Shown here one piece after another: positions 1 to 11,326 of a DNA stretch of 64,000 nucleotides. This stretch comes from Labia minor (Eukaryota > Arthropoda > Insecta > Dermaptera > Spongiphoridae). Below the pieces are notes generated by a model. The model was not told the origin of the DNA and ran no database searches. It saw only the letters and a program-made list of their open reading frames with translations. Position 1 is the stretch's first letter, and every line of letters begins with the position of its first letter. The translations under genes and the position numbers were made by a program. The stretch covers positions 17,843,580 through 17,907,579 of the forward strand of contig OY720344.1 of NCBI GenBank assembly GCA_963082975.1, written 5' to 3'.

Positions 1-450
1 CATAGATAATTTTTATAAAGAAAATCGATCTGTATTGGTTTCAGCCTCGGGAAAAATCCTCTTTGTTAGTTTTTCTTAATTTAAAATAAGAATTTTAATA
101 CACAATAACAAAAAACGCCGGACAGCGCTTCCTTAAATACAAAATATAATAAATAAAATAAAATTAAAAAATTTATTTTAATAATAGTATATAATCAAAT
201 TACGAAATATATATTATGTTATTTCCACAGGCTATACTTTTCTGTCTTTTGGTGCATTAATATGTACTTTTAAGGGCTGTATGTTTTATGACTTTTTTTA
301 AATTTATATTCTTTTAAATTATATGAAATTGTTTAATATATTTTGTCGTTTATTTATTTTAAATAATAATCTTAATCTTAAATATTCATGGTTCATAAGG
401 AATAATTTTTTTAAAGTACCGAGCCGCGGTTCGGTGAAACAGGTCTATTA
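1..450 (+). repeat. F4 repeat, uninterrupted paralogue, cut by the window edge
   Basis: Positions 1-290 match 11020-11290, and weaker copies lie at 30.05-30.28 and 55.49-55.74 kb. Shared landmarks are a block meaning roughly ATAGATAATTTTTATAAAG, the phrase GGTTTCAGCCTCGGGAAAA, and a tail around TTTAATATATTTTGTCG. The copy near 11 kb is interrupted twice. This one reads straight through both sites, at the T-run 293-299 and at about 363, so it works as an empty-site reference. No coding content was recognised. Confidence 0.75.
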
Positions 451-1055
451 TACTACTATAATATTATTTTTTAAATCAGGCGGGTATATCGAACAACCTA
501 CATTTTCAATCTTATTTTATCCATGTCTTTTGACAATTTTCAAAAATTACTTAACATATGTCTCAACAACTGCCACGATCCATTAGTCTATAATAGTAGT
601 AGTAAAAGTAATCTATTGGACAGGTTGAAAATACGACATGCAATTGGAAATGGTGTGCTGTCAAAGGCAAAAGGCAAAGTAGAAGACATACACATACACA
701 ATATCATTAACGTAGGTTAAAAAAAACTCATTTTATTTAATTACATTAAATTTTTATCTTCTTTCATGTAGACTAAATGTATCTTCTACTCATTATATTC
801 TAATAAATAAGAATTTTTATAAGTTAATTTTAAAATTTCAGTAAAATAGAAATAAAATAATGCTTATTCAAGATGTCAGCACCATTCATGAAAACCTGCA
901 AATTAGATTAGTAACCGAACAGAGAGCATAATTGGTTGCATATCTATTAGGCGATCTTTTATTTTTAATAATAAATATTATATGGTAAACATATGAAATC
1001 CAAGTATTTTTCTAATAAAATATCAGAAATTAAGTATAGTTAATTTATTATTTTT
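451..1055. other. AT-rich spacer, nothing recognised
   Basis: Low-GC sequence with many stops in all frames. The short ORFs here have no recognisable domain. I see no repeat shared with the rest of the window. Confidence 0.5.
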
Positions 1056-1061
1056 TTTGAT

Positions 1062-1890
1062 ATATCTATATCTATCTATCTCTTTGGCTCTACGGAACTC
1101 GAAAGTTCTTGGCCGCAGCAACCACATTTCTCCAAGTGTTCCTATTCTGAGCCACAACCCTCCAATCTCTCATTTCTCTCAAGTCCCTTCCTACATTATC
1201 CACCCACCGCGTCCTTGGTCTTCCAAGCGGGCGTTTTCCACTCGGTCCCCCCACCAATATATTTTTCGCCATTTTTTCCTCCCCCATTCTAGCCACATGT
1301 CCTGCCCACCGCAGCCTTCTCGATTTTATAATTCTAACTATATCTGGAGATGCATAGAGGTCATACAATTCCTCATCATGCAGTCTCCGCCATTCCGCGG
1401 TGACCTCATCTTTCTTTGGCCCATAAATGCTTCCCAAAATCCTATTCTCAAATACTCTAAATCTATTCTCGTCTCCTAAGGTCATTGACCATGCCTCACA
1501 CCCATATAATACAACCGACAAAATAATTGTTTTATATATTTTAATTTTGATCCCCTTTGATAATAATTTTGACGCGATAAGCCCCTTTATGGCATGATAA
1601 CAGGAGGCGCTTCCCGATTGTAACCTCGCTTTAAACTCTTCTCGAATATTATTATCTTTCGTTTTTACAGAACCTAAGTATTTAAATTTTTCTACATTTT
1701 CAAATTCTATATTTTGTATGTTAAGACTTTGTGTGTTAATACTATTCCTCTCTGTTACTAAATACTTTGTCTTAGCAATATTTATTTCCAGCCCCACCTC
1801 TTTTCCTGCTTCGATTAATTTTTCTACACTATCTTTAATTACAATTACCGAATCTCCTATTATATTTAAGTCGTCTGCGATTAATTTTTT
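1062..1890 (-). pseudogene. LINE family I reverse transcriptase 3' end (best copy)
   Basis: Read on the minus strand this is the C-terminal part of a non-LTR retrotransposon ORF2. The A-D-D triad of the reverse-transcriptase catalytic box is at 1870-1878, followed in the same frame by the typical block KYLGSV, then IIYKTIILSVVLYGCEAWSM-like thumb residues, RRLRWAGHVARM and GRPRTRWVDNV. From 1797 to 1090 there is no stop (235 codons). The copy is 5'-truncated right at the catalytic box, as expected from incomplete target-primed reverse transcription, so it cannot be active. Its 3' end runs into GATA/TATC repeats (1060-1085). The stop-free frame suggests this is the youngest of about nine copies of the family in the window. 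Product: truncated RT fragment; family identification firm, clade not assigned. Confidence 0.9.
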
Positions 1891-1899
1891 TTTATTATT

Positions 1900-2920
1900 A
1901 TTAATGGTAATTTATTTAACTATTCGAATGAAAAATATTTTGAGTAATTTTAGTTATGAATTCATTAATTAATGTCTTTCAAATTGATATAAAAAATATT
2001 TAAATTATAATTTGTATACTTACAATATAATATACTTAAAAGAGTACATAGTAAACATTTACGATAATTATTTTTATTGTCTTTTATTAGATCAAATCAA
2101 TTATTATATCGTTATTATAAATATATGATTTCTATGACAAAATAATTAATGAAAATTATTAAGTAAAAGTTTTTCTTAAGATATTAATAAATAAATAGAC
2201 ATGTCTTGTGGTGTGATGAATATACATAATAACAACATTCTAATGAATAAAGTTTGCTGGCTCGTTCTTTACTTTCTTTTTCTTTTTTTTTTAAAGTCAT
2301 TAAATGACATTGAATATAGTCCCTATATACCTAAATATATACACTGTCATGGTTAAATCTTAGGTATAGATTAAAACTTCTTGAAGACTAACGAGATTGA
2401 AGATGGAAATGGGCGAACCAAGAAGGAAGGGAGGATTGAAGGAAAAGAGGGAGAGAGAAAGAGGGGATTAGAGGTGAGGTGATGGAGAAAAATATGAAAT
2501 GATTATAGGTTATTGTTGTTGATGATTATATATATTTTACGAATATTAATTACAAATATTAATAGGAAGAGGAAAATTTGTTGTTTACTTATGACGGAGA
2601 AAAAATAAATTTAATAATGAATGCACTCCACAAGAAAAGAGAGTAGTCATAAAGAGTAGTAGTAGTAGTATTAGCAGGAGAAATAATATTTATTAGTAAT
2701 AGTAATAATATTGGTAGAGTATATTTAATGCAGATCTTAGGAGAATTCTGCTTTATATTTTTTTTTTAAATAAATTTCCGAAAAACCGTGATTCAATAGG
2801 ATTATCTCTGTTAAACATCTGTTTTAGTCTTATTTCACATTCAAATCTTCAACTAATTTATATGTGCTATAATATGTACAAGGGTAGATAATCATGGAAT
2901 AAAGAATGAATTGAAAAATA
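1900..2920. other. AT-rich spacer with a purine-rich tract
   Basis: No gene recognised. A strongly purine-biased stretch (GA-rich) lies at about 2395-2475 and short AGT triplet repeats at about 2655-2700. Confidence 0.45.
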
Positions 2921-2922
2921 TA

Positions 2923-3352
2923 CGAGGTCTGTTCAAAAGAAAATAAGGAATACTAAAAGGAAGTTATGCAACGTTTGTGTGAAGCAATACGGCTCAAACG
3001 ATCGGAATTGTGGTAAAACAAATCATTGATTCTGCAACACGATTATGCACCAGCTCATACATCATTGCTTGTTCTTGACATTTTAGCCAAAAACAACACC
3101 GCAATCATGCCTCAACTACCTTATTCACCAGATTTGGCTCCCTGTAACTTTTTCCTATTCCCAAAAGTCAGAATTGAAGAACGAGCTGATGGGAAACAGA
3201 AAAGCACATTTTAGAAATGATTGGAAGAAACTTTGGCATAAGTGCATTATAACTGACCGGAATTAGTTTGAAGGGGACAAAATGAATATTAATGAATAAA
3301 TAAATACTTTTCGAAATAATTCAAAATTAACCTTTTCTCTTGAACAGTTCGA
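2923..3352 (+). mobile_element. Internally deleted mariner (family a)
   Basis: TA dinucleotides flank the element (2921-2922 and 3353-3354). The left end CGAGGTCTGTTCAAAAG pairs with the right end, whose complement reads TCGAACTGTTCAAGAG, giving imperfect terminal inverted repeats. At about 430 bp against the usual 1.2-1.3 kb, the 5' inverted repeat runs almost directly into the middle of the transposase, so the N-terminal DNA-binding part and first catalytic Asp are gone. The right end matches the end of the mariner at 37.15 kb, so the two are one family. Confidence 0.85.
2960..3214 (+). pseudogene. Mariner transposase catalytic fragment
   Basis: An 85-codon frame starting EVMQRLCEAIRLKRSELW, with one in-frame stop directly after that tryptophan, then LQHDYAPAHTS, which holds the second catalytic Asp of the DD34D triad, and later LPYSPDLAPCNFFLFPK. 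In this family the residue after APC is the third catalytic Asp; here it is Asn, so the copy would be inactive even if complete. The frame then decays into stops before the 3' inverted repeat. Sister copy: 37.2-37.7 kb on the minus strand. Confidence 0.85.
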
Positions 3353-4010
3353 TAAAATAATGCAGATTAAAATAGTATTAACTTTATCGGTTGCCTTACT
3401 CTGCAGGTGCGTGAATAAAAATAATTAAATGGAGTTATTAAATTCTAGTATTATTCATGCAGTTTAATCGTAAAATCGAAATATTAATATATTAAATTTT
3501 ATAAGTGTTTGAAAGAATAGAGAGATTTAAAAGGAGTATATATATATATATATGTATTTATGTGAGTGGGTGTGTGTTCTGTATGTATGTGTAAGAGAAA
3601 GAGGTAGAGAAAGATTTTAAATTTCTATTATCATACAATTATAACATTAATATTTTGAGCAAGAGAGAGTTATGAATAATTATAATTTCAGAGAATTAAT
3701 TATAGTCATTACCATCATTATACTTTATCAACTCGAATTATTATTTATATGTACGATGTAAATAGACAAGAATACATATTCAATGGGTATTATTTAAATG
3801 ATTAATTAATAAATTAGTAAATTCGATTATTTATGTCTATCATAGATACACATATGAGAGTATATATATGTATATATATTATTTATACCTCATGGTTGTA
3901 AAAAAAATGAAAATAAATTATATCTGGAAAACTTTCGTAATATAATACAGTACCAAATTTAATCACATTCTTATGAAAAACTAAAACTAGAAATTATTAT
4001 TATTATTGTT
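3353..4010. other. AT-rich spacer
   Basis: Nothing recognised beyond short TA repeats (about 3538-3554 and 3861-3880). Confidence 0.4.
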
Positions 4011-4115
4011 ATTTGCGGATAGACCCTGAGGATCATGCAGAGCTTTATTGAATTTTCCTAACTTTAGCCTTCAGTGTGGTAGACTGTCGTGCTAACCACT
4101 AAACCACTGAAGATT
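4010..4115 (-). repeat. Possible tRNA-derived SINE remnant
   Basis: On the minus strand the sequence contains TGGTTTAGTGGTTAGCAC, which looks like the D-arm/A-box part of a tRNA, followed after some 40 bases by a degenerate stretch where a B box would lie. No complete cloverleaf can be drawn and no intact B box is present, so it is not a working tRNA gene. It could be a decayed SINE head. Confidence 0.4.
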
Positions 4116-4789
4116 TGTTATTATTATTATTAATAAAAAAAATAATTGTAAATTATTTTAGTAATTATTCTTTGAAAATGAACACATTTTCATGAAATAT
4201 TTTAATAAAATAATACTCATTTAACAAGTATAATACTCATTAAATACAAATTTTCTACTTTCTATTGTAATTGAAAGGATGGATATTTAACGCAACATCG
4301 GTCTACTATGGGGTTTTGGAAAATTAAAACATTGAAATCATATTATATTATTAAAAGAAGCAAAGTTGTAGATCTAAATAAGTTATTCAAGTGTCAAGTT
4401 TAATCAAAAATTCTTTGTATTTATTCATAAACATTCCCAAAACTCTTACTACGTACCTATATATATATATATAGTTTTTACAAAAATAAAAACGATAGAG
4501 TTGTGTAATGCATTTGGACTGAATAAACTGAGAGCAGAGAGGAGTTAAGAAAAAAATGTGAGAAAAGTGAAAATTGATAAAAATAACGAAGAAAAGTTGA
4601 AGCAACATCCATTAGTGAAATTACTTTATCTGTTTTTTTTTTATTATACGTTGGTATATTTAAAACACTCCATTTATTTATTAAAACCAAACTTTTTTAT
4701 TTCAATTCATTAATTAATTAATCAATTCAATTAATAAATTATTTCAATTAATTCAATCTATTCTTCTATAATTATCTCTTTCTCTCTCT

Positions 4790-5000
4790 CTCTATATATA
4801 TATATAAATCTTATGTCACAATGTAGAGCTCTAGGCTAATCTCCGAAACTACCTAACCGATTTCAATAAAAATTTGTATATATTTAGTTTTGGGGCCAAC
4901 TTGAAATATAGGATTATTTTTATCTCTATTAGTCGCTCTAAATTTATTTTAATTGCTAATTTAAAATTTTATATAGCAGGAAGTATTTTGCATTATAATT
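4790..5000 (+). repeat. Helitron-like 5' remnant
   Basis: A TA run opens into CTTATGTCACAATGT and then a block reading CCTAACCGATTTCAATAAAA. That block resembles the CAACCGATTTTGATGAAA block of the F1 elements. It lies 480 bp upstream of the decayed Helitron helicase and may be part of the same old insertion. The assignment rests on similarity to familiar arthropod repeats and is weak. Confidence 0.35.
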
Positions 5001-5036
5001 TTTAAATATTTTTATTATATATAATATGCTCCACAT

Positions 5037-5290
5037 AAAAAAACCCCCTGACTTTTGTACATTCTACGAAAGAACAACGCCTACCAAGTGGGTTATATCA
5101 ATTAGGTGTCCTATGATCAATAGAACGGGTCCTATACCTTTACCTTGATTTTCTTGGTCGGAAGCGCTACTTTTTACCAAGTTTCTCAATTAGACCCCAG
5201 GTAGAGAAATTCCCTTGCCAAGCCCGGGACCTGAACATGGGACCAAGAGGATATAAGCCAGCTACGCTTCCACCTTGTTGCCCCTTCATA
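5037..5290 (-). repeat. SINE-like repeat S, copy 1
   Basis: About 250 bp shared with 26.41-26.68 and 41.76-42.03 kb, all in the same orientation. On the minus strand it starts near a GGGCAACAAGGTGG head, has a tRNA T-arm-like segment around TGTTCAGGTCCCGGG that fits a Pol III B box, and ends with an oligo-T run after GTCAGGGG. The T-run at the same place in all three copies suits a Pol III terminator. The A box is not clear, so the tRNA origin is inferred. Confidence 0.65.
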
Positions 5291-5484
5291 TGCTTCACAT
5301 AAATTGTTCAATACAAATTAATTATAATAGGCCAATTTCTTATATTTATTAAATTACTTTACAATATTATTATTCATATTAAATTATTTAATATTTATTA
5401 CCAACGTGTATATTTCCCTTAAGAAAACTAGAGTAACATTCGTCAAAAGTTTACAATTATTTTAACAACATGTTGTCCAATACA

Positions 5485-5757
5485 ATCACCGGTTTTATGG
5501 AAAAAATATAAGAACAATATGACTGAAGACATTCTACGCCGAATTAGACAGACAAATCAAAATCAGAACTTGGCTATGCTCCTCAAATATACAATGAAGC
5601 TTTAGTGATCATCGTTTAGTAGACATCGTTCTATTGCCACCAGATACTACAGTAATATTCAAAAGTCTTCAAATTCCTATTCGTTTGGTATTTGCAATGG
5701 CCAAACAATGTCCATTTGCGTCTTAGACTTAAAAATTCATGTTTTTGGTCGAATATT
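5485..5757 (+). pseudogene. Decayed Helitron-type (PIF1-like) helicase
   Basis: Three frame-shifted pieces in the right order match the helicase part of Helitron/Helentron Rep-Hel proteins. They are LWKKYKNNMTEDILRRIR (from about 5495), then IYNEALVII in another frame (from about 5587), then LLPPDTTVIFKSLQIPIR followed by LVFAMA (from 5631) and GQTMSICVLDLKIHVFG after one more shift. In the family the LPP-to-FAM block lies near the helicase C-terminus and the TEDIL/IYNEAL block before the middle, so a large internal piece is missing. Rep and endonuclease domains were not found. It is a dead fragment but direct evidence that rolling-circle elements were active here. Family memory, not a database search, supports the match. 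Confidence 0.7.
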
Positions 5758-5769
5758 GTGAATTAAAAA

Positions 5770-6185
5770 TTTTAATAGGTGATTGTTTACAAAACGGAAA
5801 GCTTCAGGGATTTGGATGAAACTCTGCCAGTGAATAAAAAATTTTTAAGTTAGACAGATCAACTGGTAATGAACGTCGAAATGTGCTGCCATTAAGTAAT
5901 GTTTTATTGACCAATTCACTAATTATTCACATATTCACTAATTTTCGTTTGGATATATTTATTTTCCTATATTCAAACCGAAATAAAAAATTACAGAAAA
6001 TTAATGGAGTCCTCTGCTGGCCAAATGATTAAAGCATGGTAGCTAAATAGAATATCAATGCATTTATATGCAAATTTTAATAATAAACCCAGAAAGTTTC
6101 TTTGGAATTAAAAAGGGAATCCATTGGCAAAGTTTCATCCAAATCCCCGAAGCTACCCGTTTTGTAAACAATTACGTTTTAATAT
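5770..6185. repeat. Imperfect inverted repeat pair with 290-bp spacer
   Basis: The arm at 5787-5834 (GTTTACAAAACGG, GGATTTGGATGAAACT) is repeated in inverse orientation at 6121-6169. Similarity fades outward over a further 20-30 bases. The inverse arm lies in a short open frame on the minus strand reading DLDETLPMDSLF, possibly old coding sequence. It may be a terminal-repeat DNA element or an inverted duplication of Helitron sequence. Confidence 0.55.
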
Positions 6186-6189
6186 TAAT

Positions 6190-7290
6190 TGGACAAATAC
6201 AAAATAAAATTAAAAACCTTAAATTCGTCTGTTTTTTTGTCCCTAATTCCTTCATTTATGAGTAATTAGTGTAATATTAAATTAACGTATTGTAACTGAG
6301 CCCTAGCGATCAACTAGTATAATTATATATATATATATATATATATATTCATAAATAAATAAATAATTATTATCTAATAAGTAAGAAAATGTCTAATTAA
6401 ATTTTAAAGATAGATTACGCATCAGTAAATCCAATAATTAGATTGTTTACTTTGTTGCGTACAAGCTTTGAATAATTTTAATAATTTATAAAATAATATG
6501 GACAAAATTAATTAAATTTATATTTAATTAAGATTGAATTAATAGTATGATTATAGAAAATTGTTATATTCTTAAAAATAAAATGAAAATATAAATAACA
6601 TTTGCTATAATCTATCTACAATAATTATATCTACATTTTTGTAGTGCTATTCAACTTGAAATTTTTTTTGCCTAACCCTATCAAATCCCCATTCTAATTC
6701 TTCCAAATTATTTACATTCCCCTTTATAGTGACTACCTTAGATTATCAATTGCCACGCTCCTCCCTTAAACAAATTTGTTACCAATCTTATTAATTCTAT
6801 CTACGGGTCCCCCCGCCTGCCATAACCTCTTTGATTTTTTGATTTTTTTTATATTATAAAATAAATTTATTAAACCACTTGACTAATTGTAATGTTGTGA
6901 TTTCTGATTTTGTTAGAGTTTCATTTTGATGATTAATTTCTTAAAATAATTAAGTAAAAACCAATTTTTTTTCTCAAAAATAGCAGAATCCAAAAGATGG
7001 GTTAAATTAATGTCAATATTTTAAATATTTTAACAGAAAGTTATTTATATTTTACATGTATTAATATTTACACATCACCATTAAAGCCAAAAACGAAAAA
7101 CTTTTTGAAAAGAAGCTTTTTCCTTTATTTATTTTCTTTTTTTCTTTCCCATTTTTCTTTTATTTTTTTTTATCCTTTCTTGTCTTTTCAAATAACTCGT
7201 ACTTTATATTACCTACCTTTAAAAGTTTGTTCTTTCTTTAATTTAAAAATGAAATAAAAATAAATTTATAATAGTGTTATGTATGTATAT
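6190..7290. other. AT-rich spacer
   Basis: No gene or shared repeat recognised. It includes a TA run at about 6325-6350 and a T-rich, pyrimidine-biased stretch at 7110-7190. Confidence 0.4.
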
Positions 7291-7293
7291 ACT

Positions 7294-7295
<2 letters not shown>

Positions 7296-7329
<34 letters not shown>
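7296..7329. repeat. (TA)n microsatellite
   Basis: About 17 perfect AT units. Similar runs lie at 7473-7492 and 7562-7589. Confidence 0.9.
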
Positions 7330-7330
<1 letters not shown>

Positions 7331-7555
7331 GAGTACATATAATATATACATACATAATACAATTCACTCACTCACTTTCATTCAATTTTCTTCAATTTTC
7401 AATTCACAATATAATAATAAAAGATGTTGAAAATTCTCTATGAGTTCTTATTTAGTATTATATAGGTACGTTATATATATATATATATATATTAAAAATA
7501 AAAATTATATTTAAAAATATTTTATTGTTTATTATACAACATAAGAATATTTATT

Positions 7556-7595
<40 letters not shown>

Positions 7596-7775
7596 ATTAG
7601 ATTATGATCATTTAATTTTTATCAGTTTATTTATCTTTTTAACTTACAATTAGATTCAAACAGTTGATTAGGAGAATATAACATAGGTACATATATGCAA
7701 TACATGTAGAGAGACAATTACGATATTCAAATTCATTAAATATTAAAAAAACTATTGAAATCATTAATGTTTATA

Positions 7776-7990
7776 TTCTAGTCACTAATTGGTGGCAAGA
7801 TTGGGAGATGAAAGACTGTTGAAAAATATATTTATGGGGAAACCGATTGGGAAATGTTCGTCTGGGCTGACTTTGTAGGAAAGGATAGGAGTTGGATGGT
7901 TGTAGCTCAGAATAGGAGAAATGTGGTTGATGCAACAAGAATTTTGAAGATCCATAGACCCACAGAGATATATGGATAGATTATAGTCAT
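7776..7990 (+). pseudogene. LINE family I 3' end, divergent copy on plus strand
   Basis: With frame shifts the plus strand reads VARLGDERLLKNIFMGKPIG and then WMVVAQNRRNVVDAT, matching the VARMGEEKMAKNI and WRVVAQNRNTWRNVV blocks of the copy at 1.1 kb. It ends in a GATATATGGATAG-type tail. Only the last 70 or so codons remain. With the copy at 24.98 kb it is one of two in plus orientation. Confidence 0.75.
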
Positions 7991-7999
7991 TATATAATC

Positions 8000-9085
8000 T
8001 ATTTAAATGACAAATACACAATACATTAATTATATAAGCAGAAAATAATAATTTAATAAAACTATTTATTTACATTTAATATATGTATTTAGATTATTAT
8101 TTATTTATTATTTATAATTTTTAATTATATACGAGTAAATTGGATCCATTTTTAAAGGTAAAATAAAAATAATACTTATATTTTTTTTTCAATTACTGTG
8201 AATTTTAAAATTTCTATAGTGTAAATTTAAAAAAAATTAATAGATTTTTAATATATTTGTATCTATTACTACATAGGATTTCCAATATAATTTTAAATAA
8301 TTGAAATTTAAAATATTAGGTTGTAACAAAAACAAAAACTGGAGTAACTAGGATCGGATGTTTTACAGCATCCTCCGTATAACTCAGACATTGTTCCATA
8401 ACTATAATCCAGTTTATGAGCATTCCCTTGATGCTAAGACCTTGAGTTCAAAAGAGAACTGCGAAAATAAAATGTAAGCGTTTTTCACCTCCAAGGAGCT
8501 GAAGTTAGGACAAAACGTCCAATATTTGAGTTTTAAATTCATTGTTACGTATTTCTTCTAATAAGCTTTGAAATTTCATAAAATTCTTATACAAACTTTT
8601 GCCACAACTTAATTTTTAATAAAATTTATTTAAATTAAAACAGAATATTTATTTATTATATAAATTATTTATTCATAAGTTTTGTATAATTTTAAATTTC
8701 ACTAAACATTTCACATTTAATATTTTTTATTTCTGTTTTGATTTTATTTGTGGATAGAATATCGAATTGGTTTCTGGAAGAGGGTGTGCTATATTTTTTA
8801 GATTTTTTTTTTGTTAAAATTGATCCAAATTTTGAGATGTTTTGTGAATGTTCTCTTTTATGTTCGAAATCAAGTTTGAAATATCTATATACACATTTTT
8901 CAATAAATAAATGAATTCAACTATTTTCAATTCGTTCTTAGTAGTTAAAAATTATAATAAAAATAGATTGCCAATTAAATAGTTTTGTTTATATTTTTTT
9001 TATATCATTTTTTTTTTATTTTTCTCGCATTGTTAATATATAATAATCAATATATATAATTTCCGTCATATGTATGTGATATCTG
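8000..9085. other. AT-rich spacer
   Basis: Nothing coding. At 8340-8530 the base composition is more balanced and includes TTGAGTTCAAAAG, but no tRNA-like fold or repeat copy was found. Confidence 0.4.
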
Positions 9086-9093
9086 TAACATTA

Positions 9094-9140
9094 TGAAGTT
9101 AGTTACAAATTGTAAAATTATTAATTTGTAACTAACTTCA
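9094..9140. repeat. Perfect 18-bp inverted repeat
   Basis: TGAAGTTAGTTACAAATT at 9094-9111 is followed after 11 bases by its exact complement at 9123-9140. A longer relative with the same arms lies at 14182-14350. The right arm ends exactly where the F1 element begins. Confidence 0.9.
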
Positions 9141-9759
9141 CCGACCGACGATAGTAAGGGAGGTATTGTTTTCACACCAAATTTCATATGTGGAGATTTT
9201 TACATATCTCCACGAATCATGCATTTTCTTAACAGAAAAAAGTATTTTAGCATGAGGTCTGTCCGTCCGTCCGTCTGTCCATATAGATGTGTACAGCTTA
9301 AACGGCTCAACGGATTTTGATGAAATTTGGTATATTTATCTAATGCATAAGTATGATGAATTGATCAACTTTTGGTGCAAAAACCGGAAGTGGTAGTATT
9401 AGCGATCGACGATAGGAAGGGAAGGGTTATTTTCACACCAAATTTCACATGAGGAGATTTTTTACATATCACCACGAATCATGCACTTTGTATTGGTTTT
9501 ATCCTCGAGAAAAATCATCTTCATTAGTTTTTTCTTAATTTAAAATTATATGACGTCACCCAGCACTTCATGACGTCACAGCCTGGTCTTACATATATAT
9601 TATAAATAAAATAAAATTAAAAATATTTATGTTATAAACATATCTGTTTTTTATTGCATTAATAGATATATTAAAATTATTTGAAATTTTTTCTGTAGCT
9701 GGAAATTAATTTACTTCAAACCGTCGGTCGGTTCAGCGCCTGGCCACAGGTCAACTTAT
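9140..9759 (+). mobile_element. F1 HINE-like element, copy a
   Basis: About 620 bp. It starts ACCGACCGACGATAG, has a GTCC/GTCT microsatellite at 9257-9280, then the block CTCAACGGATTTTGATGAAA, then CCGGAAGTGGTAG, a pair of TGACGTCA octamers (9551 and 9571), the inverse subterminal repeat CGTCGGTCGGT, a hairpin (CCTGGCCACAGG) and the end CAACTTAT. This order matches Drosophila DINE-1/HINE elements, the non-autonomous partners of Helentrons. It has no coding capacity and no target duplication. The usual T-run in front of the 5' end is absent in this copy. Confidence 0.8.
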
Positions 9760-9890
9760 TAAAATTCTGTTTTGTTAAATTAAATAAGTGTCAAATAAAA
9801 TAATAAAAAAATTATTACGACGATTTGAATAAAGTTAATAATTTTATATTCTAAGAAGAGTTTTATGCCGCCGGCAGAATATGACGGCTA

Positions 9891-9922
<32 letters not shown>
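9891..9922. repeat. (AAT)n microsatellite
   Basis: About ten AAT/TAA units. Confidence 0.9.
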
Positions 9923-9924
<2 letters not shown>

Positions 9925-9929
9925 ATTCA

Positions 9930-10440
9930 TTAATTACTCGCGTCATCTTGATTGAATTATATATAAAAAAATATTTTAATATGTGTTTTTTATTGACAGA
10001 AGCAAAAGTGTTTGAGTGATTTCTTTAATTACAGTATTTTTTTTAATACTTTTTAATGACTGAATTGTAGTGTATGTATAACCTATACCTATATGAAGTT
10101 GATGTAAATACGGAACGTAATTAAAATCTCTTTCAATTTCAAATAAGTGGGGAGGTGGGATGTACGGAGGCAGGGAGGGAATGTGTAGTCTATATAAATA
10201 GTCTTTTAAATCTCTTTTGATTTGGTTTTTTAATTAAATTCCCATTTTAGTGGTGGAGGTGTTGCTTTGTATGTGACCTCCTATCATCCACCCCTTCCTA
10301 TACCATCCTCCCACCATCCCCTCTCTCCTTTCTTTGTATGTAAGTAACAAAGGCATTCCCTTGGAAATTGATCATAGCCCCTCTTTTACTTCATCCCCAA
10401 ACTCCACCACTACCTCTTTCACTTTGGTCCTTTCTACATA
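9930..10440. other. Spacer, partly GC-richer
   Basis: A purine-rich tract at 10145-10185 and a pyrimidine-rich stretch at 10270-10440. No gene recognised. Confidence 0.4.
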
Positions 10441-10451
10441 TATATATATTC

Positions 10452-10490
10452 ACACACACATTCACACACACACTCACACACACACACACA
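10452..10490. repeat. (CA)n microsatellite with interruptions
   Basis: CACACA runs broken by TT and CT. The apparent ORF over it is a by-product of the repeat. Confidence 0.85.
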
Positions 10491-11113
10491 TTATCTTCAT
10501 TTCAATATCATCATTTTCTCTTTTCCTCCAACGAAACAGATTGAAACTACAATCCATTGATTATACTACCATAGATAGAAATTTCAATCTTAAATCTCAC
10601 AAATTATTAAGGATTTAAATATAATAAAAATGTACATATTTAAACTAAATTTAAATACATATTTTAAATTAGGTATATAATAGAAAATATCTTTGTCATT
10701 TTTATTGGAATAATTAATATTTTCTTATCTTATTATATTGAATCAAAAAAATATACAAAAATTGAATTTTCTTTTCAAATGTAATTACAAAGTACAAATA
10801 TTATATGTTGTATAGATTCATCCTATGTAATATATGGATATGTGGTACATTTAACATAAATTTAGTTAACTAGGGGAAAATATCAAATTTTGTTTGAATA
10901 TACAAATTCGTTTATATACATATCTTATCTTATCTTATTTTATTGTACTAGTAAAAATTGTATATATATATTGTAATTTTGAAATATTAAACAGCTCAAA
11001 GGATTTTTTTTGAAATTCATAACATAGATAATTTTTTTACATATAAAGAAAATCGATCTGTATTGGTTTCAGCCTCGGGAAAAATCCTCTTTGTTAGTTT
11101 TTTCTTAATTTAA

Positions 11114-11195
11114 AATAAGAATTTTAATAATCATATTTTAAAAATAAAATTAAAAATAAGAATTTTAATAATCATATTTTAAAAATAAAATTAAA
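11114..11195. repeat. Tandem duplication, 41-bp unit, two copies
   Basis: The unit beginning AATAAGAATTTTAATAATC occurs twice head to tail and is effectively identical. The paralogue at the window start has only one copy. Confidence 0.85.
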
Positions 11196-11326
11196 AATAT
11201 TTATTTTAATAATATTATGTAATCAAATTACGAAATATATATTATGTTATATCCACAGGCCATACTTTTCTGTCATTCAGAGCTTAATAGGTGGGTTTAA
11301 GGGCTCTGTTTTATGACTATTTTTTT

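Noticed and set aside
1057..1479. 140-codon plus-strand ORF
   Set aside because: Shadow of the LINE I frame on the minus strand, where the known protein blocks are.
4010..4115. Functional tRNA gene
   Set aside because: No complete cloverleaf and no proper B box. At best SINE debris.
7296..7589. TA runs as promoters or origins
   Set aside because: TA runs occur dozens of times over the window without associated genes; nothing supports a function here.
8440..8520. tRNA-like TTGAGTTCAAAAG segment
   Set aside because: No A box or foldable arms, no second copy.
9257..9280. Tandem GTCC units as a CRISPR-like or minisatellite array
   Set aside because: Unit of four bases with no spacers. It is the core of an F1 element and recurs in each copy.
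10334..10618. 94-codon ORF over a CA repeat
   Set aside because: The frame exists because the microsatellite lacks stops. Flanks show no domain.
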